Assembly (NCBI GenBank): GCA_037444845.1
Contig: JBBILQ010000073.1
Location: 1 to 12,115, forward strand
Direction: 5' to 3'
From: JARYMI01 sp037444845
Lineage (GTDB): Bacteria > Acidobacteriota > Aminicenantia > Aminicenantales > UBA8522
Length of the DNA stretch: 12,115 nt
Shown here in pieces: positions 1 through 7,044 of this stretch. The notes under the pieces are model-generated. The model was not told where the DNA came from. It saw nothing but the letters and a program-made list of their open reading frames with translations, and ran no database searches. A program made the translations under genes and the position numbers. The first letter of the stretch is position 1. Each line of letters starts with the position of its first letter.

Positions 1-96
1 CCTGTAACTTGTCTATATTCAATAACATCGTGAAATTAACTGTCGAAAATGAGTTTGAATAAGATTCAAAAAAATGGATTTTTTGCGCCTTGCCGG
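1..96. other. AT-rich intergenic DNA downstream of the phosphofructokinase gene
   Basis: This short stretch is much more AT-rich than the genes around it and shows no coding potential. It holds two overlapping inverted repeats. One is a perfect 7-bp repeat, TTTGAAT-AAG-ATTCAAA, at 54-70. The other is an A-run/T-run hairpin around a GG centre at about 67-85. Read from the minus strand they lie just after the phosphofructokinase stop codon, so they may help end transcription. The stems are A/T only and there is no GC-rich stem followed by a U-run, so this is not a textbook intrinsic terminator. Confidence 0.5.
54..70. repeat. Perfect 7-bp inverted repeat with 3-nt loop
   Basis: TTTGAAT at 54-60 is the exact reverse complement of ATTCAAA at 64-70, with AAG between them. 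It lies about 27-43 nt downstream of the phosphofructokinase stop codon on the minus strand. It could be a weak terminator hairpin or a binding site for a protein controlling whatever lies to the left of the window. The short AT-rich stem makes chance plausible. Confidence 0.4.
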
Positions 97-1299
97 TTAT
101 TCGCTGGCCATTATGAAAAGCGGCTTCTGTAAAAAGCTTTTATACAGGGGACGAAGCCGGTCGCTGTCGTAATACTTGTCCACGTCGACCACCTTTTTCC
201 GGCTGACGACGATCTCAAGAGGGACGTTGTCGTATTCGCCGCCCCGCAAGCAAACCATCCGGCCCGATTTCTTTTCCAGGATGAGGTCGAGGGCGAGGTT
301 GCCGTAAGCCATGGGGACGATAGAATCGACGGCATCCGGGTCGCCGCAGCGCACTAAGTAACTCAGCTTCTGGTTGATGACGTTGATACGCCGGCCCTTG
401 TTGAACTCGGGCGAAAGCTCTTTCAGCCGGTCGGAAACATAGTCGCCGATGCCGCCCAGCTTCTTGTGGCCGTACATGTCCTTCTCTTCGCCCTTAAAAA
501 TCATCTCGCCGCCCTCAGGCATTGCGCCTTCGGACACTAAGACGACCGAGTAGAGGCTCGGGTTCTCGGCCCGGTCCTCTGTCAGCAACTCGCACAGACG
601 TTCCACGTTGAACTTGTGTTCGGGGATCAGACAGCGGTTAGCGGCTCCGGCCATAGTCGGGAGAAGGGCCGTGAACCCCGCGTACCGGCCGAAGACCTCG
701 ATGACCAGGAAGCGCTCGTGAGACCCGGCCGTCGTCCTCAAGGCATGAGTCAGGCTGATCGTCCGGGTGACGCAGGTGCTGAACCCGATGCAGTAGTCCG
801 TTCCGGGAACATCATTGTCCATCGTCTTTGGGATGGCGATGACTTTGACACCCTTGGAGTGGAGAGAGACGGCGTAGCTCAGGGTGTCGTCGCCGCCGAT
901 GGGGATGAGAGTGTCGATGCCGAGGAAGTCCAGGTTCTTTATCACCTCCTCAGTTAAGTCATTCGTCTTGTCCCTATACTTATCGCGCAGATGCGCCGGC
1001 ACGTTCACGTCGGGAACGTGGCTGGGACGCGTTCTGGAGGTGTGGAGGAATGTCCCTCCCGTCCTTCCCGTTTTGTTGACAATCTCTTCAGTCAGGACAA
1101 GGCAGCATTCCAGGTTATCGGCCTCCGCATCTCTGTTTATCTCAACCAGCCCGGCCCAGCCCCTGCGGATACCGATGACCTCATATCCCTCTCGGATGGC
1201 TCTGACGGTGATCGCCCGGATGGCCGGGTTGAGACCCGGGACATCGCCGCCTCCGGTGAGGATGCCGATTCTTCCTTTTTTCTTATTATGGTTCATCAT
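97..1299 (-). CDS. pfp: 6-phosphofructokinase, PPi-dependent type predicted
   Basis: Phosphorylates fructose 6-phosphate to fructose 1,6-bisphosphate in cytosolic glycolysis. The PFK fold is clear: a GGGDVPGLN loop (residues 16-24), GGDDT (135-139), PKTMDND with the catalytic aspartate (157-163), EVFGRYAGF (201-209), and a C-terminal half with the substrate-side residues. ATP-dependent enzymes such as E. coli PfkA have Gly after the GGD aspartate and Gly in the PGTIDND loop. This protein has Asp138 and Lys158, the pair known to mark pyrophosphate-dependent PFKs, so PPi is the likely phosphoryl donor and the step may be reversible. The 400-residue length suits this branch. It is the last gene of the protease-polX-ligA operon; its ATG overlaps the ligA TGA. 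A second ATG follows directly, so the start is uncertain by one codon. Confidence 0.93.
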   Translation of the reverse strand: MMNHNKKKGRIGILTGGGDVPGLNPAIRAITVRAIREGYEVIGIRRGWAGLVEINRDAEADNLECCLVLTEEIVNKTGRTGGTFLHTSRTRPSHVPDVNVPAHLRDKYRDKTNDLTEEVIKNLDFLGIDTLIPIGGDDTLSYAVSLHSKGVKVIAIPKTMDNDVPGTDYCIGFSTCVTRTISLTHALRTTAGSHERFLVIEVFGRYAGFTALLPTMAGAANRCLIPEHKFNVERLCELLTEDRAENPSLYSVVLVSEGAMPEGGEMIFKGEEKDMYGHKKLGGIGDYVSDRLKELSPEFNKGRRINVINQKLSYLVRCGDPDAVDSIVPMAYGNLALDLILEKKSGRMVCLRGGEYDNVPLEIVVSRKKVVDVDKYYDSDRLRPLYKSFLQKPLFIMASE

Positions 1300-3368
1300 T
1301 TCTTGCCTCCTTTCTGGACGATGAGCCTGGCGAACTCAACCTCGTCGATGACCTTGACTCCCCGCTTCTTAGCTTCCTCGAGCTTGCTGCCTGGGTTTCT
1401 ACCTGCTACGACATAGTCCGTGGCTCCGCTCACGCTCGATGAAGCCCTCCCGCCCAGGCTTTCGACGATTTCTTTTGCCTCATCCCGGGTGTAGCTCTCG
1501 AGCTCACCCGTGAAGACAAAAGCCTTTCCCTTAAGGATAAAGCCTTCCTTTCGCGCGGGCATTTCCTCCACACGGACACCAGATCTGACGATCTTTTCGA
1601 GAACCCGCCTGTTTTCTTCCCGGGCGAAAAACGCTTCCACACTCTCGGCGATCTCAGCCCCGATGCCGCGGACCTTCTCCATCTCCTCCCGGCTGACCCG
1701 GGTCAGCCTTTCAAGACTCCTGAACTCCTCTGCAAGCAAGCGGGCCACATGTTCCCCGACATGGCGGATGCCGAGAGCATACACGAAACGGTCGAGGCGA
1801 GCTTGCTTGGCCGATTGGACGGCCTCATATAGGTTCCGGGCCGATTTCTCGGCAAACCCTTCAAGCTGGAGAAAGTCATTGACAGTCAATCCATAAAGAT
1901 CTGCCACATCCTTCACCATCTCCCTTTCGACCATCTGGCGAGTGATTTGATCGCCCAGGCCCTCGATGTTCAGAGCGTTCCGCGAGGCATAATGGAGGAT
2001 ATGCCCGATAAGCTGCGCCGGACAGGAAAGCCCGGCCGGACAGAAATAATAGGCGCCCTCCCTCATCACTTCGGTGCCGCAGACAGGGCATTTTTTGGGC
2101 ATGGAGAACTCTTTGCTCCTTTTTCTCCCGCGTTCCTCGATGCGCTCGACAACTTCAGGGATAACATCGCCAGCTCGGGCGACGCGCACCTTATCGCCCG
2201 GCCGCACATCCTTCTTCCTCACCTCATCCTCGTTATGGAGCGTAGCCCGGCTGACAGTGACCCCGCCCACGTCGACCGGTTGAAGGAGAGCGACAGGGGT
2301 CAGAATTCCCGTCCTTCCAACCTGGACGACGATGTCTTCGAGAACTGTGATCTCCTTTTTCGGCGGAAACTTCCAGGCAAAAGCCCAGCGGGGGCTGCGC
2401 TCCCGTGTGCCTAACTTTTCTCGGAGCCTGAGGTCGTCAAGCTTAATGACAACGCCGTCGATCTCATAATCGAAGTCTTCACGGCCGGCAGCCAGCTTTT
2501 CCCGGTAAGCCTTGATTTCGGCAAAGGATGAGCACCTTGAGTTATGAGCATCCGTCTTCAACCCCCACTGGGGGAACTTCTGGAGTTCCTCCCAGTGCGT
2601 TTTGAGCTCCAGACCTTTGACCTTGAGGATTTCGTAAAAGAAAATGTCCAGGGGCTTGTCGGCCACCTTCTTGGAATCCAACTGCCGCATGATGCCGGCA
2701 GCGGCGTTTCGGGGGTTGGCGAAGGGCGCTTCTCCCCTCTCCACTCTCTCTTTATTCAGCTTTTGAAAAGCCTTTTTCGACATGATGACCTCGCCGCGGA
2801 CGGCGAGATAACCCGGCAACTTTTCTCCCTTCGGCTCCTGAAGCCTGAGGAGGAGCGGCCTGATGGTCTTCAGGTTTTCGGAAATGTCCTCGCCCGTCTC
2901 CCCGTCGCCGCGCGTCGCTCCGTGCTCGAAGACCCCGTTCCTGTAGACGACTTCGACCGAAAACCCGTCGAACTTGGGCTCTACCACATAGGCGATTGTC
3001 TCAGTGTCGGCATTCCTCCTGATGAACCGGTCGAACTCCTCAGCCTCGGCCTCGCTCAAGGCTGAATTCAGGCTGAGCATGGGGGAAGTGTGTTTGACCT
3101 TGGTCAATCGATCTAAAGGAGGAGCTCCGACTTTGCGCGTCGGCGAGGTCGGAGACTCGAGCTCTGGAAAAGCTTCCTCAAGCTCCTGGAGCCGCCGGAA
3201 GAGCTTGTCGAAAACAGCGTCTGAGATCGCCGGCTGTGCCTTCACATAATAAAGATAATTATGGTATTCGATCCCTTCCCGGAGCGCCTCCACCTCGTCG
3301 CGAGCTTCTTTGAGGGTCATTTTATTGACAGCCTTAAAAGTTGTCCGGGGATTTCTCTTGAAATCCAT
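1296..3368 (-). CDS. ligA: NAD-dependent DNA ligase LigA
   Basis: Seals 3'-OH/5'-phosphate nicks using NAD+, in replication and repair. The full LigA domain order is present in 690 residues: an Ia NAD-binding domain (about 17-90, with the tyrosine-rich YHNYLYYV), an adenylation domain with the active-site Lys132 in KFDG, an OB fold (about 340-415), and a four-cysteine zinc finger at Cys427, Cys430, Cys443 and Cys449. Helix-hairpin-helix repeats (about 460-600) and a C-terminal BRCT domain (about 612-690, with FTGELESYTRDEA) follow. All key residues look intact. The start at 3368 is chosen for its GGGGAGGAG ribosome site. The protein then carries about 16 residues before the more usual MTLKEA start, which has only a weak site. 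It lies 17 nt after polX, in one operon. Confidence 0.98.
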   Translation of the reverse strand: MDFKRNPRTTFKAVNKMTLKEARDEVEALREGIEYHNYLYYVKAQPAISDAVFDKLFRRLQELEEAFPELESPTSPTRKVGAPPLDRLTKVKHTSPMLSLNSALSEAEAEEFDRFIRRNADTETIAYVVEPKFDGFSVEVVYRNGVFEHGATRGDGETGEDISENLKTIRPLLLRLQEPKGEKLPGYLAVRGEVIMSKKAFQKLNKERVERGEAPFANPRNAAAGIMRQLDSKKVADKPLDIFFYEILKVKGLELKTHWEELQKFPQWGLKTDAHNSRCSSFAEIKAYREKLAAGREDFDYEIDGVVIKLDDLRLREKLGTRERSPRWAFAWKFPPKKEITVLEDIVVQVGRTGILTPVALLQPVDVGGVTVSRATLHNEDEVRKKDVRPGDKVRVARAGDVIPEVVERIEERGRKRSKEFSMPKKCPVCGTEVMREGAYYFCPAGLSCPAQLIGHILHYASRNALNIEGLGDQITRQMVEREMVKDVADLYGLTVNDFLQLEGFAEKSARNLYEAVQSAKQARLDRFVYALGIRHVGEHVARLLAEEFRSLERLTRVSREEMEKVRGIGAEIAESVEAFFAREENRRVLEKIVRSGVRVEEMPARKEGFILKGKAFVFTGELESYTRDEAKEIVESLGGRASSSVSGATDYVVAGRNPGSKLEEAKKRGVKVIDEVEFARLIVQKGGKK
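1306..1313 (-). promoter_or_regulatory. Ribosome binding site for the phosphofructokinase inside ligA
   Basis: On the minus strand AAAGGAGG lies 6 nt before the phosphofructokinase ATG and within the last codons of ligA. Together with the ATGA stop/start overlap this supports the chosen start and suggests translational coupling between the two genes. Confidence 0.75.
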
Positions 3369-3373
3369 CTTTT

Positions 3374-3382
3374 CTCCTCCCC
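3374..3382 (-). promoter_or_regulatory. Strong ribosome binding site for ligA
   Basis: On the minus strand GGGGAGGAG sits 5 nt upstream of the ATG ending at 3368. It favours this start over the internal ATG sixteen codons later, which has no comparable site. It fills most of the gap after the polX stop codon. Confidence 0.7.
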
Positions 3383-3385
3383 GCC

Positions 3386-5116
3386 TTAGTTTCTTTTCAA
3401 AAACCCTTTAAGCTCTTCCCAGCTCTTCGTGTTGAGGATATCCTCCGGTTCAAGCCAGCCCCGCCGGGCCTGGCCGACGCCGAAGCGCATGAAGCGGAGG
3501 TCATCAAGGCTGTGAGCGTCTGTGGCGATGGCCACCTTGAGCCCGATTTCTTTTGCCCTCTTGCATTCGACATCATCAAGGTCGAGCCGGTCGGGATGAG
3601 CGTTGAGCTCAAGATGACAGCCTCTCTCCCTGGCGGCGTTCATCACCCGCTCTAAGTCCACCTCATAAGGCCGGCGTTCGTTGATCAACCTGCCCGTGGG
3701 ATGGCAGAAGATGTGGACACGAGGATTGTCCATGGCCCGGATGATTCGTTCTGTCTGTTTCTCTCTCGGAAGGTTGAATTTTGAGTGGACAGAGCAGATG
3801 ACCAGGTCGAGCTCCTCGAGGATACGATCAGGAAGGTCGAGGGCTCCTCCTTCCAGGATATCCAGCTCGATCGACTTCAGCAAGCGCAGGCCTTTAAGCC
3901 TCCCGTTGAGGCGGTCGATTTCCTTTATCTGCTGGCTGAGTCTTTTTTCGTCCAGGCCATGAGCCACCGTGACGTGCTTGGAATGTTCGCTCACAGCCAA
4001 GTATTCATAGCCCAGCCTCTTCGCTGCCTCAGCCATTTCTTCCATGCTGGAACGGCCATCGGACCAAGTCGTGTGGACGTGAAGGTCGCCGCGGATGTCC
4101 TCGAGCCTGACAAGCCGGGGAAGTTTCTTTTCTTGAGCCGCCTCGACCTCGCCGCGTTCCTCCCGGAGCTCCGGTTCAATCCAGGGAAGGCCAATTTGTT
4201 TATAAACGTCTTTTTCTGTCCTGCCCGAGATCCGTTTTTTTCCGCTGAAAACGCCGTACTCGTTAATCTTGAGTTTCCTCTTCTGGGCAATTTTGCGGAT
4301 GGCGATGTTGTGGGCCTTGGAGCCGGTAAAATAAAGAAGCGCCGCTCCGTAGCTCGCCTCTGGGACGACACGGAGGTCGACCTGGATGCCGTTGCGGAAG
4401 ACGACCGAAGAGCGGGTCTTTCCTCTGGAAAGGGTTTTTTCCACGTCTTCGTAGCCAACGAACTTATCCATCACCGGACAGCCCTGGCCGCAGGCGACGA
4501 GGATGTCGAGGTCGCCCACGGTTTCTCTGCGCCTGCGGTAGCTTCCCGCGACGTCGATTTCCTTGACGCCCGCGATCTTCTTCAGGTAACCGACAAGCGG
4601 TTCGACAACTTGCTCGGCCACGGCCAGCTTGATACGCAGGCCGCCCTTCTTGGTCTCTCTTATTTTTCCTATTTCCTCGAGGATGGTTGACTCAGTTTTA
4701 GCGCCAAACCCGGGGAGTGTGCGGACTTTTCCCTCCTCGGCTGCCTGCCTGAGCTCATCAACCGAGCGGATGCCCATTTCATCGTAGAGAATCTTCACCC
4801 GCTTGGGCCCCAGACCGGGGATTTCCATCAAGGCGCTCAATTCGGGCGAAAGCTCGCGCTTGAGCCCTTCAAGGAGAGGCAGGGTCCCTGTCTTGACGAT
4901 GTCTTTGATTTTGCCAGCGAGATCCTGGCCGACCCCTGGAATTTTGGACAGGTCTTCTTCTCGAGCGACCATGTCGGCAACGCTTCGAGAGAGGCTACCG
5001 ATGATTCGGGCAGCGTTGCGGTAGGCCCGGATCCGGAAGGGGTTTTCGCCCTTGATGTCGAGATAGTCGGCCGTCCGGTTGAAGACCTCGGCAATGTCGT
5101 TGTTGTGGACGGGCAT
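3386..5116 (-). CDS. polX: DNA polymerase/3'-5' exonuclease PolX (Pol X plus PHP domains)
   Basis: Family X repair polymerase that fills short gaps, with a metal-dependent 3'-5' exonuclease or AP-endonuclease activity in its PHP domain. The 576 residues match bacterial PolX length. From the N-terminus: an 8-kDa-like domain with helix-hairpin-helix loops (IPGVGQ at 59-64, IPGLGP at 99-104, LPGFGA at 134-139), and a palm with GSYRRRRE followed by catalytic Asp202 and Asp204 in GDLDIL and Asp247 in QVDLRV. The PHP domain starts near 343: HVHT (346-349), Glu377-His378, Glu418, His444, His472, His507, and Asp533-His535. Polymerase and PHP residues both look intact. The gene sits 11 nt after the M50 protease gene and 17 nt before ligA, suggesting coordinated gap filling and sealing. 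The ribosome site before the ATG is weak, so translation may depend on the upstream gene. Confidence 0.97.
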   Translation of the reverse strand: MPVHNNDIAEVFNRTADYLDIKGENPFRIRAYRNAARIIGSLSRSVADMVAREEDLSKIPGVGQDLAGKIKDIVKTGTLPLLEGLKRELSPELSALMEIPGLGPKRVKILYDEMGIRSVDELRQAAEEGKVRTLPGFGAKTESTILEEIGKIRETKKGGLRIKLAVAEQVVEPLVGYLKKIAGVKEIDVAGSYRRRRETVGDLDILVACGQGCPVMDKFVGYEDVEKTLSRGKTRSSVVFRNGIQVDLRVVPEASYGAALLYFTGSKAHNIAIRKIAQKRKLKINEYGVFSGKKRISGRTEKDVYKQIGLPWIEPELREERGEVEAAQEKKLPRLVRLEDIRGDLHVHTTWSDGRSSMEEMAEAAKRLGYEYLAVSEHSKHVTVAHGLDEKRLSQQIKEIDRLNGRLKGLRLLKSIELDILEGGALDLPDRILEELDLVICSVHSKFNLPREKQTERIIRAMDNPRVHIFCHPTGRLINERRPYEVDLERVMNAARERGCHLELNAHPDRLDLDDVECKRAKEIGLKVAIATDAHSLDDLRFMRFGVGQARRGWLEPEDILNTKSWEELKGFLKRN

Positions 5117-5127
5117 CTCTTGCTTTT

Positions 5128-6255
5128 TTATCCCTCGAGGTCGAGTTTGAGCGAGAGCAACCTCATCATGTCCTTGAGAGCGATCACGCCAACGAGCCTT
5201 CCTCCCTCGACAACCATGAGACGGCTCGAGTTCATCCGGCTCATCAGGGCGAGGGCTTTCATGGCGTCTTCATCAGGCGGGACGGTGTTTTCTTTTGTGC
5301 AGTGGAGGGCCAGGTCACCAACCCGTCTCGAGGCCCATTCCTCTTTTGGAATCTCCTTGACTTGATTCAGCGTCACACAGCCCAAAAGCTTTCCATCTTC
5401 TACGACAGGGTACATTTTAAAATGGTATTTAAAAATATAGTCCTCGACGAGCTCCTGGAGGGAGATTTTTGGAGAAACGGTGACCGGGTTTTCTTTCATG
5501 AACTTGCGGACGCTTTCGCCTTCAAGAGCTCTCCGGATGAGAAGCTGCTTGTACGCTGACTGGCTGGCTCCTCTCAAGAACATGCCTATGAGGAACATCC
5601 AGACTCCGCCGATGACATTCCCGATGACAAACTCGACGACACCGACGACAATCAGAACGAGACCGAAGGCTGACCCGATCTGGGATGCGATGCGGGTCGC
5701 CCAGCGGATGTTGTCCTTCCAGCCCCAGAGCACGGCCCGGAGCACCCGGCCGCCGTCGAGCGGAAAAGCCGGCAACAGGTTGAACCCGGCAAGGATGAGG
5801 TTCAGAAACCCGAGATAGTTGATGACTCCGAGGGCGGGCCTCGGCCAACCGCCGCTTCCCCCAAAATAGCCAAGTCCCAGGAGGAAGAGGCCGAAAAAAA
5901 TGCTCGACAGGGGGCCGGCCACGGCCATGAAAAATTCGGCGCGGGGATGGGGCGGTTCCTCGGTCATCTCCGCCACGCCTCCGAAAACAAAAAGCGTGAT
6001 GCCCTTCATCGGCAGCCCGAAGCGCCTGGCTACAAGCGAATGCCAGAGCTCATGAAAGACGATCGAGACAAGCAGGCCCAGGGCGCCGGCAACGCCCATC
6101 AACCAATAGGTGGCTGCGGGGAGTCCTTTGTAAGAATTTGGGAAAAACCCCTTGGCCAGAGTCCAGGTGATGAGCAGGCCGAGGATGAGCCAGGAAAAAT
6201 CGATCTTGACCTCAAACCCGAAAAGCCTGACTAAGGTGATGCTTCTGCCAAACAT
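5128..6255 (-). CDS. Membrane zinc metalloprotease, M50 (site-2 protease) family with two CBS domains
   Basis: Predicted intramembrane protease of the M50 family, cleaving membrane proteins within or near the bilayer. Several hydrophobic segments fall at about 18-36, 50-70, 108-130, 143-163 and 193-228. The zinc motif HELWH (68-72) lies in one of them, and the third ligand is Asp167 in the family's LDGGR motif. The C-terminal third (about 250-303 and 313-370) is a CBS pair, a module that in other proteins binds adenosine nucleotides; this suggests control by cellular energy state. This matches the SpoIVFB-like CBS-containing branch. The target cannot be read from context. It is the first gene of an operon with polX, ligA and the phosphofructokinase. 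The start has GGAG 7 nt upstream and its own promoter. Confidence 0.94.
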   Translation of the reverse strand: MFGRSITLVRLFGFEVKIDFSWLILGLLITWTLAKGFFPNSYKGLPAATYWLMGVAGALGLLVSIVFHELWHSLVARRFGLPMKGITLFVFGGVAEMTEEPPHPRAEFFMAVAGPLSSIFFGLFLLGLGYFGGSGGWPRPALGVINYLGFLNLILAGFNLLPAFPLDGGRVLRAVLWGWKDNIRWATRIASQIGSAFGLVLIVVGVVEFVIGNVIGGVWMFLIGMFLRGASQSAYKQLLIRRALEGESVRKFMKENPVTVSPKISLQELVEDYIFKYHFKMYPVVEDGKLLGCVTLNQVKEIPKEEWASRRVGDLALHCTKENTVPPDEDAMKALALMSRMNSSRLMVVEGGRLVGVIALKDMMRLLSLKLDLEG

Positions 6256-6262
6256 CTGTTCG

Positions 6263-6266
6263 CTCC
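6263..6266 (-). promoter_or_regulatory. Ribosome binding site for the M50 protease gene
   Basis: GGAG on the minus strand, 7 nt before the ATG ending at 6255. It lies within the predicted leader of about 20 nt and supports the chosen start. Confidence 0.6.
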
Positions 6267-6282
6267 AGTTATCGGTCTATTC

Positions 6283-6311
6283 ATTTTACAGTCACCACCC
6301 GGCATCGTCAA
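6283..6311 (-). promoter_or_regulatory. Sigma-70-type promoter of the protease-polX-ligA-phosphofructokinase operon
   Basis: On the minus strand TTGACG (6311-6306) and TAAAAT (6288-6283) are separated by exactly 17 bp. Each matches the housekeeping consensus at five of six positions. Transcription should start near 6276, giving a leader of about 20 nt that contains the ribosome site. The position between the HD gene and the protease gene makes this operon independent of the cytochrome transcript. Confidence 0.7.
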
Positions 6312-6330
6312 ACAAGAATGAAAGCTGTCC

Positions 6331-6360
6331 CCTATTTTTTTCTATTTTTTCCTATTTTTT
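6331..6360 (-). repeat. Three tandem 10-bp A-tract repeats (phased A-tracts)
   Basis: Three consecutive decamers each carry a run of six or seven A residues (minus strand) followed by TAG. The repeat period is 10 bp, so the A-tracts face the same side of the helix, the classic arrangement of intrinsically bent DNA. The UAG stop codon of the HD-domain gene lies in the first copy. The tracts sit at about -60 to -85 relative to the predicted start of the downstream operon, beyond the -35 box. They could raise promoter activity or bind a nucleoid protein. Confidence 0.75.
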
Positions 6361-7011
6361 ACCTTGCGTTTCCTTATTAAGCCGATCGAAAAACCCGGTC
6401 ATGAACCGGTGTCTATCGCGCGCGATGCGCCTCCCCTCGCGTGTAAACAGGCAGCTCTTTATCTTGCACAGCTTGACCATGAATTCACGGTAAGCCGTGT
6501 CATCTCTTGTGTAGGGCTTTGTTTTCCTAAGGTTGATGCCGGGGTTATGGAGCCTGGCGCCGACTTCGCCGGCGAAAAGAAAGGCCCGGCCGATGCCGAC
6601 CGCGCCGATCGAGTCGAGCTTGTCCGCGTCAAAAAGAATCTTCGCTTCGAGCGATTGCGGGAGTCTTTTCTTGCGGAAACGGTGCGTCTCGATGCAGTGG
6701 ATGACTTGTTCGGCCATCTCACTTTTGATGCGGTGTTTTTCCATAATTTTTTTCGCAAGCGCCGCGCCCTTCTCGCCATGACAGACCCTCCCGTTGGACC
6801 TGTCCTCTTCTTCCCGGCCTATATCGTGAAGGATCGCGGCGAGCCTCAAGACGTCGGGGTCCGCTTTTTCTTTCCGGCCGATGCGCAGGCAAAGCTTCGA
6901 GACTCGCTCGGTGTGGTCCCAATCGTGGCTGCCCCGGGCGTTCTGAAAATAGCGTCGGGCCTCTTTCTGGATAATGCTGAGCTGCTGTCCGGAAAGACGG
7001 CGGTTCTTCAT
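6352..7011 (-). CDS. HD-domain metal-dependent phosphohydrolase
   Basis: A 219-residue single-domain HD hydrolase. Metal ligands are visible at His33 (in SHDWDHTERV), His62-Asp63 (LHDIGRE), a further His78, and Asp128 or Asp130 in FDADKLDSIGAVGIGRAF. This combination, especially DADKLDSIGA, is typical of the uncharacterised YedJ/YpgQ-like group; a Bacillus member is reported to hydrolyse nucleoside triphosphates to monophosphates. The substrate here is unknown. The gene follows the cytochrome gene by 33 nt and is in the same reading frame, but I see no good ribosome site before the ATG, so it may be translated by coupling. No other ATG precedes the HD motifs. Its stop codon falls inside the phased A-tracts. 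Confidence 0.88.
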   Translation of the reverse strand: MKNRRLSGQQLSIIQKEARRYFQNARGSHDWDHTERVSKLCLRIGRKEKADPDVLRLAAILHDIGREEEDRSNGRVCHGEKGAALAKKIMEKHRIKSEMAEQVIHCIETHRFRKKRLPQSLEAKILFDADKLDSIGAVGIGRAFLFAGEVGARLHNPGINLRKTKPYTRDDTAYREFMVKLCKIKSCLFTREGRRIARDRHRFMTGFFDRLNKETQGKK

Positions 7012-7044
7012 GGGTTTATGGCTTGCGCTTTTTTTGTTGATCTC

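Noticed and set aside
3785..4690. A 301-codon plus-strand frame opposite polX
   Set aside because: It is antisense to the PHP and palm motifs of PolX and shows no recognisable domain.
6256..6360. Remnant of a REP or transposon end, suggested by AGGGGACAG next to A-rich repeats
   Set aside because: There is only one copy, no inverted partner and no transposase in the window; the A-tract and promoter reading explains the sequence better. A genome-wide copy count would be needed to revive it.
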